A DNA stretch of 64,000 nt from NCBI GenBank assembly GCA_900469615.1, contig UBYA01000011.1, positions 868,001 to 932,000 on the forward strand, in the 5' to 3' direction. The position numbers and the translations under genes were made by a program. Shown piece after piece: positions 1 through 8,811 of this stretch (position 1 is its first letter; the number at the start of each line of letters is the position of its first letter). Under the pieces are notes generated by a model. It did not search any database and was not told where the DNA came from. It saw only the letters and a program-made list of their open reading frames with translations. Origin of the DNA: Hyphomicrobiales bacterium. GTDB lineage: Bacteria; Pseudomonadota; Alphaproteobacteria; Rhizobiales; Rhizobiaceae.

Positions 1-1200
1 TCCAGCAGGGTTACGGCGCTGCGGCAGGTTTGGACCTCGCCACTCTATCGCGGCGCGACGCTCGCACTGTTTCTCTCCGGGCTGGCCACGTCGGCTTCGC
101 TGCCGCAGATCGTCCTCTTTCTCGTGAAGGAGCTTGGAACATCCCTGCCGGTGGCGGGTCTCTACTATCTGACCGGCCTTGCCGCGCCGGTCGCCGGCTA
201 TCTCGTCGGCAGCTATTCCGACAGGACCGGGCAACGTCTCGGCCTCTTCCGGCTCTGCGCCGTGGCCGGTGCTCTCGGATGGGCGGGGATCGCCCTTTCG
301 ACCAAGCCATGGATGCCGTTCGCGATCGGCACCGTCATTCTGGGCTTTTCGGGATCTGCGACCTCGCAGCTTTTCACCGCCATCCACGACGATCTCAAAG
401 CGGAGGGCGCGGGCGCGAACGATAGCGTTGTCGCGATTATCCGGATGGCGCTGACGGCCGGATGGGTCATCGGGCCGTTTCTGGGCGCCTGGTTCGCTGC
501 TGAAATTGGTCTTCGCGCCATGCTTTGGGGAACGGCTATCTGTTTCCTTGCGCAGATCGCTCCATTGGGAACCATGCGCGCTCTGGCCGATTCCAGGCAG
601 CGAGCGGATGAAGAGATCGAGGCGGCCGATCGGGTCGGCTGGTCCGAAATGCTGCCCCTGCTTGCTTTTACCGGCCTCTACGTCCTCGTCTATGCCGGTG
701 AGCCGATCAAATATGGTTTCCTGCTGCTCTATATGCAGGACCAGCTCAAGCTCGATCCCTCCATTCAGGGATCGGTGATCGGGACGCAGCCATTCATAGA
801 GCTGATCCTGATGCCGTTCAGCGTCCTGCTGGCGCGGCGTATCGGGATTCTGTGGATGATGTGCATCGCGGCGATCTGCGGCGTGATGGCCAATCTGTGC
901 TTTGCGGCCTGGCCGACGGCCGCCGGCATGTTTGCCGGGCAGATCCTGATGGGCGGGGTGTGGGGGCTCTATATGGTTCTCGGGCTGATCGTTGCCCAAA
1001 GGCTCCTCCCGAGTGCCGTCGCGACGGCCTCGGCGATCTTCATGAGCTCTTCGGCTCTCGCCAGCGCGCTCGGCGGCGGCGTGGGTGGTGTCGGGGTTGC
1101 CTATCTCGGGCTCCCGAACGTTTTCTATCTTCCGGCGATATTCTCTCTGGCGGCTGCCATCGGCCTGGCGGCCATGGCGCGGTCGGGCGCCATCAGGTGA
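1..1200 (+). CDS. SetB-like MFS sugar/drug exporter, 5'-truncated
   Basis: The frame is open from the first base with no start codon, so the gene begins upstream of the window; about 399 codons are visible and it ends at TGA 1198-1200. The protein is strongly hydrophobic with about 11-12 predicted membrane spans. The loop after the second visible span reads GSYSDRTGQR, the MFS motif A between TM2 and TM3. The overall pattern resembles the SetA/SetB sugar efflux branch of the major facilitator superfamily in the inner membrane. The next gene, 115 bases downstream on the same strand, encodes a second MFS protein of similar type, so the two may form a pair or be co-transcribed. The substrate cannot be told from sequence; assignment to the Set branch is a family-level judgement. 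Confidence 0.8.
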   Translation, partial: SSRVTALRQVWTSPLYRGATLALFLSGLATSASLPQIVLFLVKELGTSLPVAGLYYLTGLAAPVAGYLVGSYSDRTGQRLGLFRLCAVAGALGWAGIALSTKPWMPFAIGTVILGFSGSATSQLFTAIHDDLKAEGAGANDSVVAIIRMALTAGWVIGPFLGAWFAAEIGLRAMLWGTAICFLAQIAPLGTMRALADSRQRADEEIEAADRVGWSEMLPLLAFTGLYVLVYAGEPIKYGFLLLYMQDQLKLDPSIQGSVIGTQPFIELILMPFSVLLARRIGILWMMCIAAICGVMANLCFAAWPTAAGMFAGQILMGGVWGLYMVLGLIVAQRLLPSAVATASAIFMSSSALASALGGGVGGVGVAYLGLPNVFYLPAIFSLAAAIGLAAMARSGAIR

Positions 1201-1314
1201 GATTTTTTGTGCCGCCGTCGCTATTGAGCGTTTTGGCAGGTTCCGGGCAGTCGCAAACCTGCTACAAGCCCATCGCCCGGATACCGGGTGATTTGTCAGA
1301 TCCTCGACCCGCCA

Positions 1315-2511
1315 ATGACCCGCCTTCTCCCTGACGTTTTTCGCAACCCGACCATTCGGGTGAGCATGCTCGCCATTTTCGCCTTTGGTTTCGCCGGCGC
1401 CGCGACGTCGCCCTATCAGTCGGTCGTGGGCATCCGCGAACTCGGGCTCAGCAACGGACTGTATTCGACGCTGATCTTCTGTGCGGCTGCGGTGAACGTC
1501 GTCGTCAGCATTCTGCTGGGAAATCTGGCGGATCGCCTCGGCAAATATCGCCCGATGATGCTGACGGTCGCCATTTTCGGCATAGTCGGTTACGGCGCCG
1601 TCTTTGCGGTCCCGGCACAGGCGACCTTCATTCTCAGCGCCTTGTTTTTCCTGCCGGTCTACGGCTCCCTCAACTCGCTGCTCTTTGCCAATGTCAGGGT
1701 CGCGACCGGCGGGATGGAGCGCAACGAGGTCGCCACGGTCAACTCCGGCGTCCGCGCGATGATCTCGCTCTCCTGGGTTCTGGTGCCCGGAATTACCGGC
1801 GCGCTGCTTGCGAACTCCGCGAGCATGCTGCCCGCCTATCTGTTTGCGGGTCTCGCCTGTGCGGCCTGCTTCGGACTGATCGCCGTTTTCCTTCCGCATC
1901 AGGACGGCACCGACAAGGCGGCCGCGCGCCATCTCTCCTATCTCGCAGCGCTCGGGGAGGTCATTTCGCCGCCGGTCTTCGTGCGCCTGATCGCGGTGGC
2001 GCTGATCAGCAGCACGCTGCATGTCAACGGCGCCATTCTGCCGCTCATCGTCACCGGTGCGGCGCATGGGACCGTCGCCGATATCGGCATTCTCGTGGGG
2101 ATCGTCGCCCTTCTCGAAGTCGTCTTCATCATTGTTTGGGGACGCGCTCAGCGGATCATGACCCATGTCAGGGCGCTCGCGGTCGGCACGGTCATCTATG
2201 TGGCCTATCTGGTTCTGCTTGGATTGGCTTCGGCGCCGTGGCACGTCTATGCGCTGACCCTCATCAGCGGGATCGGGGCAGCGGCGCTCATCAGCATCCC
2301 CATCACCTACCTGCAGGACCTGATTGCCGAGCGTCCGGGTCTCGGAAGCGCTCTGATATCGGTCAATATTTTCCTGAGCGCCGGCTTGAGCGCTCTTCTT
2401 TTCGCCATTGGCACGGCGATCAGCAGCTATTCCGGAACGGCTCTTATCGGAGCTGTGGCCGGCCTGCTGGGACTCGCCCTGCTGCTTTTCTTCGAAAAGG
2501 GCAAGCGTTAG
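1315..2511 (+). CDS. SetB-like MFS transporter
   Basis: A 398-residue, 12-span major facilitator protein. The TM2-TM3 loop carries GNLADRLGKYRP, a clear MFS motif A. It resembles the truncated protein encoded just upstream and the sugar-efflux (Set) branch in general. An ATG at 1315 is chosen as start; a GTG at 1288 in the same frame is possible and would add nine residues, and neither has a strong Shine-Dalgarno site. The gene ends about 110 bases before the convergent NCS1 permease gene. Two tandem Set-like proteins could act as separate exporters or as partners; the sequence does not say which. Substrate unknown. Confidence 0.8.
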   Translation: MTRLLPDVFRNPTIRVSMLAIFAFGFAGAATSPYQSVVGIRELGLSNGLYSTLIFCAAAVNVVVSILLGNLADRLGKYRPMMLTVAIFGIVGYGAVFAVPAQATFILSALFFLPVYGSLNSLLFANVRVATGGMERNEVATVNSGVRAMISLSWVLVPGITGALLANSASMLPAYLFAGLACAACFGLIAVFLPHQDGTDKAAARHLSYLAALGEVISPPVFVRLIAVALISSTLHVNGAILPLIVTGAAHGTVADIGILVGIVALLEVVFIIVWGRAQRIMTHVRALAVGTVIYVAYLVLLGLASAPWHVYALTLISGIGAAALISIPITYLQDLIAERPGLGSALISVNIFLSAGLSALLFAIGTAISSYSGTALIGAVAGLLGLALLLFFEKGKR

Positions 2512-2622
2512 TGACCGACGGGCAGCTCCGGGAATGCCGCCACGCGCGTTTCCTGGAGTTGCTTCACGTACGTCGGAGCCGGGCGAATGCGTTGCCGCAA
2601 TCACCCGGCTGTCGGTTAAGCG

Positions 2623-4023
2623 TCAGGCTTTGACGTCCAGTATCATGTCCTTCGGCGCAACCTTCGCCTTGCGTTGCAGGACGTAATAGACCGCACTGGT
2701 CACGATGAGGCTGACAGCCCAGGACAGATCGGCGTCATTGAGCATGACCGCGATCGGGCCTTCGTAGAGGGGCTGATTGAGAAGCGGAATTTGAACGACG
2801 ACCCCGAGAATATAGCATCCCAGCGCTGTCCAATTGTAAGCGCCGTAGCGACCATTCGGATCATAGAGGGCTGGAATATCCACCTTCTCCTTCGAGATGA
2901 GGTAGTAGTCGACGAGGTTGATCGCGCTCCACGGGACGAACACCGCCAACAGCATCAGGACGAAGTTCTTGAATGCCGACAGAAAATCGGCGCTGGCAAG
3001 CACCGCGATCAGAACCGACAAAGCGACGAAGCCGACGATGTAAACCGCCCGGGCGCCCCTGGAAATGCGGGTCTGGTTGCTGAACGAGGTGAAGGTCGTA
3101 AGGATCGCCATGAAGCCGCCATAGGCGTTCAGGCAATTGATCGTCAGCTTTCCGCAGATGATGACGACGTAGACGAGAACCGCGCCTTCACCCGCCAGCG
3201 TTCCCAGAAAGCCAACCTGATTTGAAAGGAACTTGGCGCCGAGGGCCGCGACGAGCACGCCGAACGTCATGGCAAGCTGCGAGGCGATCGCCGAGCCGAG
3301 CAGCGTGTAGAAAAATGCCTTGCCATCGGGCGTCGAGGACGGGAGATAGCGCGAGTAGTCGGCAACGTAGGGCGCGTAGGTCAGCTGCCATCCGGCCGAG
3401 AGCGAGACAGCCAGAAGGAAGGTCGCCACCGTCGCCGGCTTCTGGCCGAAGGCCGAGTGGATGTCGTATTGATGGAAGAGCTGATAGGCGAGATAGGCAA
3501 AGCCGAGAACGCTGACGACCGTGGCGATCCGACCCATGATGTGGATGACCTTGTAGCCGACGAGCGCGATCACCGCCGTAAGCACACCGAAGACGACCAT
3601 GCCGACAGCCGGATTGGATGAGCCAAGCAGAAGATTCATGGCCTCGCCGGCAAGCACCGTGCCTGTCGCCGCAAAGCCCAGATACATCAGGATGACGAGG
3701 AGCAGCGGAAGGGTCGCGCCCTTGACGCCGAACTGCGCGCGGCTGCTGATCATCTGCGGCAGGCCGAGGCGAGGCCCCTGCGCGGAGTGAAGCGCCATCA
3801 CGATCCCGCCCAGGATGTTGCCGACGGCCAGCCCCACGATTGCGGTCATCGCCTCCGTTCCGAAGACAACGGCAAGCGCACCATCCAGAACGGCGGTGAT
3901 CTGCAAGTTGGCGCCGAACCAGAGCGTGAACTGATCCCGCGGGGAACCGTGTCGCTCGCTTTCCGGTATTCTGTCTATTGTTCTGCGTTCAGCAAGCCCG
4001 TCGCTTGCTCTGCCGTCACTCAT
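2623..4023 (-). CDS. NCS1-family nucleobase/cytosine-type permease
   Basis: A 466-residue inner-membrane transporter with about 12 spans. It matches the cytosine/purine/uracil/thiamine/allantoin NCS1 family: an amphipathic N-terminus, then FTLWFGANLQITAVLDGAL in TM1 and a QMISSRAQFG segment typical of the substrate-binding region. The ATG at 4023 is chosen because AGGAGG lies eight bases upstream; a longer reading from 4101 lacks a ribosome site. The gene is divergent from a FadR-type regulator at 4238, and a perfect palindrome sits between them, so the regulator probably controls this permease. Likely substrate is a nucleobase or related heterocycle imported with a cation; the exact one is open. 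Confidence 0.85.
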   Translation of the reverse strand: MSDGRASDGLAERRTIDRIPESERHGSPRDQFTLWFGANLQITAVLDGALAVVFGTEAMTAIVGLAVGNILGGIVMALHSAQGPRLGLPQMISSRAQFGVKGATLPLLLVILMYLGFAATGTVLAGEAMNLLLGSSNPAVGMVVFGVLTAVIALVGYKVIHIMGRIATVVSVLGFAYLAYQLFHQYDIHSAFGQKPATVATFLLAVSLSAGWQLTYAPYVADYSRYLPSSTPDGKAFFYTLLGSAIASQLAMTFGVLVAALGAKFLSNQVGFLGTLAGEGAVLVYVVIICGKLTINCLNAYGGFMAILTTFTSFSNQTRISRGARAVYIVGFVALSVLIAVLASADFLSAFKNFVLMLLAVFVPWSAINLVDYYLISKEKVDIPALYDPNGRYGAYNWTALGCYILGVVVQIPLLNQPLYEGPIAVMLNDADLSWAVSLIVTSAVYYVLQRKAKVAPKDMILDVKA

Positions 4024-4206
4024 GGTGCCTTCCTCCTGGGGGAAATTCGGATACTCACGGGGCCGCCTTATATAGGGGAAGGAGCATTTGTGTATATACA
4101 TTTACTTCGGCAGGCGGTCGGGAAGCGGGCCGGCCGGCATTTCGGGGCATTGAAAGCTGCGCTGCGGACAGCCGTTGACGAAAGGCCGTTCGTTCGCTAA
4201 ATCATA

Positions 4207-4223
4207 AAGTCATCTGATGACTT
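4207..4223. promoter_or_regulatory. Perfect 17-bp palindrome, likely operator of the FadR-type regulator
   Basis: AAGTCATC-T-GATGACTT is an inverted repeat with perfect 8-base arms around one base. It lies 14 bases before the start of the FadR-type regulator gene at 4238 and about 180 bases before the divergent NCS1 permease. Its size, symmetry and place fit a GntR-family dimer site, probably for autoregulation and control of the permease. The assignment is inference from position. Confidence 0.6.
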
Positions 4224-4237
4224 GATGAAATCCGATC

Positions 4238-4915
4238 ATGCGCGCCCTCACCAAAACCACCCTTGCGGATACAGCCGTCGAGGCAATTCGCAACGAAATT
4301 ATTGCCCAACGCTGGCTTGTCGGTGAAAAACTGCCCAACGAGGCTTCGCTTTCATCCATGCTATCCGTCAGCCGCGGCACGATCCGCGAGGCGGTGCGAG
4401 TGCTGGTTTCCCAAGGCTTCCTTGAAACGCGGCAGGGGTCCGGGACCTATGTGCTCTCGACCGCGGATGTCAGCCGCCCCCTCGACATGGCGCGGCGCGC
4501 CGGATTGAGGGATCGGTTCGAGGCCCGGCTCGCCCTTGAGGTCGAGGCGGCGCGGCTTGCCGCCATTCGGCATTCTCCTGCCGTCGTTTCGCAGTTGCGC
4601 GCATTGCTGGCTGCCCGTGGCAATTATGCCGGCGGTGGCAAGGCCGCTTTCGTCGAGCGCGACCTTGCTTTTCACAAAGCTGTCGTTGCGGCCTCGCAGA
4701 ACAGGGCGATGATCGAAATCTACGAGTTCTTCTCTCTTTCGATTGCCGAGACCATCGCGGCGACGCTCGGCGAGAGCATCCCCGAGCCGGATATGCAGGC
4801 GCATATCGCCATTGTCGATGCCATCGAAGCCGGAGATCCCGAGGCGGCCGATAGCGCCGTACGCCGCTTCATGGCCCCCGTTGTCGCTACTCTTGATCGG
4901 TTGCTTATGTCATGA
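4238..4915 (+). CDS. FadR-subfamily GntR transcriptional regulator
   Basis: A 225-residue regulator. Residues about 8-75 form the GntR winged helix-turn-helix (AVEAIRNEIIAQRWLVGEKLPNEASLSSMLSVSRGTIREAVRVL...RQGSGTYV). The rest is an all-helical FCD ligand domain with the metal/ligand-site pattern ERDLAFHKAVVAAS and a later H in DMQAHIAIVDAI. A perfect palindrome at 4207-4223 lies just upstream and is the likely operator. The stop codon overlaps the start of the following MFS gene (ATGA at 4912-4915), so the two are translationally coupled. It probably senses a small carboxylate or nucleobase-derived ligand and controls the flanking transporters. Confidence 0.88.
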   Translation: MRALTKTTLADTAVEAIRNEIIAQRWLVGEKLPNEASLSSMLSVSRGTIREAVRVLVSQGFLETRQGSGTYVLSTADVSRPLDMARRAGLRDRFEARLALEVEAARLAAIRHSPAVVSQLRALLAARGNYAGGGKAAFVERDLAFHKAVVAASQNRAMIEIYEFFSLSIAETIAATLGESIPEPDMQAHIAIVDAIEAGDPEAADSAVRRFMAPVVATLDRLLMS

Positions 4916-6183
4916 CCATGCCTTCGCAAGATCCTGCCTCCGTCGAATTGATCGATGCCGAGGCCAACGAAGTTCCGCCGCCGCAGCCGCATGGGGGCAA
5001 ATCGCCGATCGGCAGGCTGCTGCTGGGGTTGAGCCTTGTGCTCATTTCCTTCAATCTCCGGCCCGTTTTTTCGAGTGCATCGGCACTTCTGCCGGAGATT
5101 CGGACCGGACTCGGCCTTTCCTCCTTCGGCGCCAGCATCCTTACGACCTTGCCGGTCGTCTGCCTGGGATTGTTTTCGCCGCTGGCGCCAAGACTTGCGC
5201 AGCGTATCGGAACCGAGCGCGTCCTGCTGGGCATGATCTTTCTGCTGGGGCTCGGTACGGCGCTGCGCGGCTTTTCCTCCGTCCCGCTGCTGTTCTTCGG
5301 TACGGCATTGGCCGGCGCCTGCATTGCCATCGGCAACGTGCTGCTGCCCGGCGTCGTCAAGCGCGATTTTCCGGACAAGGCGGCGCTGATGACGGGTTGC
5401 TACACGATGGCGCTTTGCGCCGGCGCGGCCAGTGCCGCCGGCCTCACGCTTCCTATCGAGCATGCCCTTGGCGGATCGCTCGGCGGCGCGCTTGCCGCCT
5501 GGGCGCTCCCGGCTTTCGTGGTCGGGCTCCTGTGGCTGCCGCAGGTGATCGGCGCGCGCAGCCAGGTCCGGCGCAGCGGTTTCCGCGTTTCCGGTCTCTG
5601 GACCGACCCCATCGCCTGGCAGGTGACGCTCTTCATGGGATTGCAATCCGCCCTTGCTTACTGCGTCTTCGGTTGGCTCGTGCCCATATTGCGCGAGCGC
5701 GGACTTGACGGCGTGACGGCGGGAGCCATCGTCTCCGTCTCGGTCATGGTGCAGGCGGCAGCCTGCCTCGTCGCGCCGCACATCGCCGTCAAGGGCAGGG
5801 ATCAGCGCGCCATCAACGTCGCGCTCTGCGTGATCGCGGTCGCGGCTCTCTTGGGTCTGCTCTTTGCGCCGCTCTGGATGGTCTGGTTCTGGGCCGTGCT
5901 GCAAGGTGTCGGGCAGGGCGGTTTGATCGCGGTGGCACTGACCGTCATCGTGTTGCGCTCGCCTGACGCGCATGTCGCGGCGCACCTCTCCGGCATGGCG
6001 CAATTCGTCGGCTATCTGCTCGCAGCGGTCGGCCCGCTGGTCGTCGGCATGATCCATGGCTGGACGGGAAGCTTCGCCTGGAGCTCCGTGTTGTTCGTGC
6101 TGCTCGGTCTCGGTGCCGCGTTCAACGGCTGGTTCGCTGGCCGTGCGATCACCGTCAACGCGAGGATCGTCGAAACGCCATGA
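4912..6183 (+). CDS. CynX/NimT-family MFS transporter
   Basis: A 423-residue MFS protein with a hydrophilic, proline-rich N-terminus of about 35 residues followed by 12 spans. LISFNLRPVFSSASALLPEI at the start of TM1 is the hallmark of the CynX/NimT (cyanate / nitroimidazole) branch. ATG 4912 overlaps the regulator stop by four bases; a second in-frame ATG at 4918 is also possible. Being coupled to a FadR-type regulator that is divergent from an NCS1 permease suggests a role in uptake or efflux of a nitrogenous compound. The real substrate is not known. Confidence 0.85.
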   Translation: MTMPSQDPASVELIDAEANEVPPPQPHGGKSPIGRLLLGLSLVLISFNLRPVFSSASALLPEIRTGLGLSSFGASILTTLPVVCLGLFSPLAPRLAQRIGTERVLLGMIFLLGLGTALRGFSSVPLLFFGTALAGACIAIGNVLLPGVVKRDFPDKAALMTGCYTMALCAGAASAAGLTLPIEHALGGSLGGALAAWALPAFVVGLLWLPQVIGARSQVRRSGFRVSGLWTDPIAWQVTLFMGLQSALAYCVFGWLVPILRERGLDGVTAGAIVSVSVMVQAAACLVAPHIAVKGRDQRAINVALCVIAVAALLGLLFAPLWMVWFWAVLQGVGQGGLIAVALTVIVLRSPDAHVAAHLSGMAQFVGYLLAAVGPLVVGMIHGWTGSFAWSSVLFVLLGLGAAFNGWFAGRAITVNARIVETP

Positions 6184-6265
6184 TCGGCTGCGCCGCCATG
6201 TCGATGGCAGCCGGCGAACGGCAGTAACAGGATGGGATGACTTGCCTGCCCGATCGCGGAATCTT

Positions 6266-7489
6266 TCAGGAGGCCAGCGTGGTTCTGCTGCGATTGGCGA
6301 TCCAGAAAGAAAGTTGCGACAGGATGCCGGCGCTGAGCAGAACGCAGCCGGTGGCCAGCGCCGGATTGTCGCCAAGACCGCCAAGCGCCGTGCAGATCGC
6401 GCCGATTGCCATCTGAGCGGCGCCGTAGAGGCCCGAAGCGGAACCCGCTGCCTGCGGATTGACGCTCAGCGTTTCGGCAAGCGCTGCTGGCGAGGCGATG
6501 CCGGCGCCGAAGCTGAAGAACAGCATGGAAGCAACGGCCAGAGCCACGTCGAGATGACCCGTTGCGGCGCCCGTCAGGAAGACGAAGGCGGCGATGCAAC
6601 TGATGACATTGCCCATGATCATCACCCGCGTCATGGCCATATGGCTCACGATGCGGCTGGCCGCGAGGCTGCCGAGCCAGATGCCGGCAATGTTGATGGC
6701 CAGATAGATGCCGACTTCTGAAATCGGACGATGAAGCTGGTTGACGAAGATGAAGGGTGCGGCGCCTATATAGGCATAGACCGAGGTCGTGGCGCATCCG
6801 CCGCCGATCGTGTAGCCGAGGAAGGCCCGCGAGTGAAGAAGCTGAAGGTAGTTGCTGACGACCTGTCCGACGCCGTGGCCCTGGCGTCCGGTGGTTTCAC
6901 GCAGCAGATAGAGCACAAGCAGGAGGTTAGCGAGGCCGAGACCGGTAAGCGCAACGAAGATGGAGCGCCAGCCTGTCGTTTCGGCAAGCGCGCTGCCGAG
7001 GAGCGGCGAAAGCCCAGGCCCTGCCATGGTCATCAGGTTCATCAGCGAGAGTTTTCGCGCGGCTTCGGCGCCGGAGGCGCCGTCGCGAACGATGGCGCGG
7101 CCGAGCACAAGGCCGGAACAGCCGCCAAGCGCCTGAAACAATCGGGCTGCGATCAGGAGATCGATGGTCGGCGAGAAGAGGGCCGCGAGGCTCGCGGCTG
7201 TATAAAGCAACATGCCGGCGACCAGCACCGGCCGGCGACCGAAGCGATCCGAAACGGGACCGTAGACCAGTTGCCCGAGGGCGAGGCCGACGATGTAGGC
7301 GCTAAGGGTGAGCTGTGTGGCGTGAGTGGTCGCGCCGAGGGCCTCTGCGGCAAGCGGAAGGGCAGGCACGAAGATGTGCATGGCCAAAGTTCCGCTGAGC
7401 GTGATCAGCGCCAGAAGCCACAGAGGCGTATAGGCCGGCGCCGGCAATTCCTCGGGCCGCTGCCGCGGCTGTCGCAATCCAACGCTCAT
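6266..7489 (-). CDS. Bcr/CflA-family MFS drug exporter
   Basis: A 407-residue, 12-span proton antiporter of the DHA1 Bcr/CflA group. TM1 begins LLALITLSGTLAMHIFVPALP, then the motif QLVYGPVSDRFGRRPVL (MFS motif A), and LFQALGGCSGLVLGRAIVRD in TM4, which is typical of Bcr/CflA. The start at 7489 overlaps by four bases the end of the upstream MarR-family regulator gene, so the two are an operon. Such regulator-pump pairs usually export a toxic organic compound that also relieves the MarR repressor. Confidence 0.88.
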   Translation of the reverse strand: MSVGLRQPRQRPEELPAPAYTPLWLLALITLSGTLAMHIFVPALPLAAEALGATTHATQLTLSAYIVGLALGQLVYGPVSDRFGRRPVLVAGMLLYTAASLAALFSPTIDLLIAARLFQALGGCSGLVLGRAIVRDGASGAEAARKLSLMNLMTMAGPGLSPLLGSALAETTGWRSIFVALTGLGLANLLLVLYLLRETTGRQGHGVGQVVSNYLQLLHSRAFLGYTIGGGCATTSVYAYIGAAPFIFVNQLHRPISEVGIYLAINIAGIWLGSLAASRIVSHMAMTRVMIMGNVISCIAAFVFLTGAATGHLDVALAVASMLFFSFGAGIASPAALAETLSVNPQAAGSASGLYGAAQMAIGAICTALGGLGDNPALATGCVLLSAGILSQLSFWIANRSRTTLAS

Positions 7490-7956
7490 GACCTATGGCT
7501 TCCGTCGTTCGACAATATCAATGCCTGGCAGACCTGTTCGAGGACGCGGCGGGTGGCCGCAAGGTCAGACGGCGGCATCCCCTTGAGGACCTCTCCCTCG
7601 ACATCCTGCGAGACCGTTTCGACCTGCCGTACCAACGTCCGGCCCGCCTCGGTGATTTCGATCGCCTTGGCGCGGCGGTCCTCCAGATCTTCGCGCTGCT
7701 CGATCAGGCCGGCGGCATCGAGGTTGTTGAGAATGCGCACGACCGAGGATGTATCGAGGGTCAGAATTGCGGCGAGATCCTTCTGCCGCATAGGCCCATC
7801 CGCCTGTGCGAGGCGAAGCAGGGGCAACCACGTTGCTTCCGTGAGGTTGAACGACTGCAGCCGCAGATCCACCGCCCGACGCCACTGCCGGGCGGCAAGT
7901 CCGATCAATGTCCCAAGTCGCCTGCCGGCAAATTCCGGATTCGGCTTGTCGAGCAT
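7486..7956 (-). CDS. MarR-family transcriptional repressor
   Basis: A 156-residue MarR protein. The winged helix is visible from about residue 40 to 105: LPLLRLAQADGPMRQKDLAAILTLDTSSVVRILNNLDAAGLIEQREDLEDRRAKAIEITEAG, with the DRR wing motif. ATG 7956 follows GGGGA. An inverted repeat at 7969-7992 sits directly upstream and would overlap the promoter or leader. The gene precedes and overlaps the Bcr/CflA exporter gene, so it is most likely the local, ligand-responsive repressor of that pump. Confidence 0.88.
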   Translation of the reverse strand: MLDKPNPEFAGRRLGTLIGLAARQWRRAVDLRLQSFNLTEATWLPLLRLAQADGPMRQKDLAAILTLDTSSVVRILNNLDAAGLIEQREDLEDRRAKAIEITEAGRTLVRQVETVSQDVEGEVLKGMPPSDLAATRRVLEQVCQALILSNDGSHRS

Positions 7957-7968
7957 GCAAAGTTCCCC

Positions 7969-8012
7969 AATTAGTTTGTGTGCAAACTAATTAGATGGCA
8001 TGCAAACTAATT
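7969..8012. promoter_or_regulatory. MarR-type operator: inverted repeat plus repeated half
   Basis: AATTAGTTTG at 7969-7978 and CAAACTAATT at 7983-7992 form perfect 10-base arms around TGTG. The right half with two flanking bases, TGCAAACTAATT (7981-7992), occurs again at 8001-8012, exactly 20 bases on, which is two helical turns. It begins 13 bases upstream of the MarR start codon. This is a strong candidate for binding of the MarR repressor encoded at 7486-7956. Confidence 0.7.
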
Positions 8013-8343
8013 GCAAGATGGGAGGCGTTTCAAAACGGATGCCTGGTGGATCGGGCCGATATGGCGGCTCGGTATAACGACGTTCCGAGAGCAATTCCGG
8101 GAAAGCGCCGGGCGGCTTCTGGTCGGAATTGCCCAAAACAAAGGGTAAGGATAGGCGCTTTCGCTATTCGAAGAAAGCGGAAGGACTTTGGCTATTCTCT
8201 CAGGGGCAGTGCCGCCGAGGTTTCGGGCGGGCGAACGCATGACAGTCGTCGCATTTGCAGCCGAGGGCGAATGGTTGCCGCTCCCTTAATTTCGCAGAGC
8301 GAGAGATCATGCGAAAGACAGGCTGTTCATGAATAGCTTCGCC
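7993..8343. other. Intergenic stretch between MarR and MucR-like genes
   Basis: No convincing gene is visible. The stretch holds the second half of the MarR operator (to 8012) and a rhizobial-type palindromic repeat element (8089-8190, listed separately). The remainder shows no clear start, ribosome site or protein-like frame. Confidence 0.5.
8089..8190. repeat. Rhizobial intergenic palindromic repeat-like element
   Basis: GCAATTCCG (8091-8099) pairs with CGGAATTGC (8124-8132), and CGCTTTC (8156-8162) pairs with GAAAGCG (8173-8179). The order, GAGCAATTCC..., CGGAATTGC, AACAAAG, CGCTTTCG..TTCGAAGAAAGCG, is like a short repeated element recalled from Rhizobium intergenic regions. Related but shorter fragments occur at about 39889-39940 and 46485-46610 in this window. 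Copy number in the genome cannot be checked here. Confidence 0.5.
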
Positions 8344-8811
8344 TCAGCCGGCATCCCGTTTGCGTCGGGTGCGCGCGATAGCCGGAGGGACTTCGGTCGT
8401 ATTTTTCGGATGGCCCAGAAGCGCCTTCTTTGCCAGTGTCGACCTCGTGGCCGCATAGGAGGCGAAGACCGTGGGGTAATCCACGGGCAATCCCCATTTC
8501 TTTCGATATTCTTCCGGGCTGAGGCCGTATTTGGTATTCAGGTGTCGTTTCAGCGATTTATACTTCCCGCCGTCTTCCAGACAGATCAGATACTCGTCGG
8601 TAACGGATTTCTTGATCGGCACCGCCGGTTTCGGCGATTTCTCCGATGCCGCCGATGCGGGTTGTAGAGAGCCGGTCAGCGCCGAATACGTTTCGATGAT
8701 GAGCCTTGGCAAATCTTCCGGTGCAGTCGCATTGCGAAGTACGTAGGCGGACACGATCTTGCTCGTTAGCTCAATGAACCTCTCGTAGCTGGCGTTATTT
8801 TCCTTTTTCAT
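8344..8811 (-). CDS. Ros/MucR-family transcriptional regulator, atypical zinc-finger
   Basis: A 155-residue homologue of MucR/Ros, which controls exopolysaccharide, virulence and symbiosis genes in rhizobia. The N-terminal block ERFIELTSKIVSAYV is the usual oligomerisation helix. The DNA-binding core reads VTDEYLICLEDGGKYKSLKRHLNTKYGLSPEEYRKKWGLP followed by YAATRSTLAKK. In Ros the finger is Cys2His2; here the first Cys and the RHL His remain, but the second Cys position is acidic and the trailing His pair is replaced by Lys-Tyr, so zinc binding is doubtful. ATG 8811 is chosen to match the family; starts at 8823 or 8868 in the same frame are possible. An AT-rich stretch lies upstream. Confidence 0.85.
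   Translation of the reverse strand: MKKENNASYERFIELTSKIVSAYVLRNATAPEDLPRLIIETYSALTGSLQPASAASEKSPKPAVPIKKSVTDEYLICLEDGGKYKSLKRHLNTKYGLSPEEYRKKWGLPVDYPTVFASYAATRSTLAKKALLGHPKNTTEVPPAIARTRRKRDAG

Noticed and set aside
4720..6384. Minus-strand open frame of 554 codons
   Set aside because: It lies antisense to the CynX-like and FadR-type genes, has skewed charged composition (RRR, DHADD, GGKR runs) and no family likeness. It is a shadow of GC-rich codon use.
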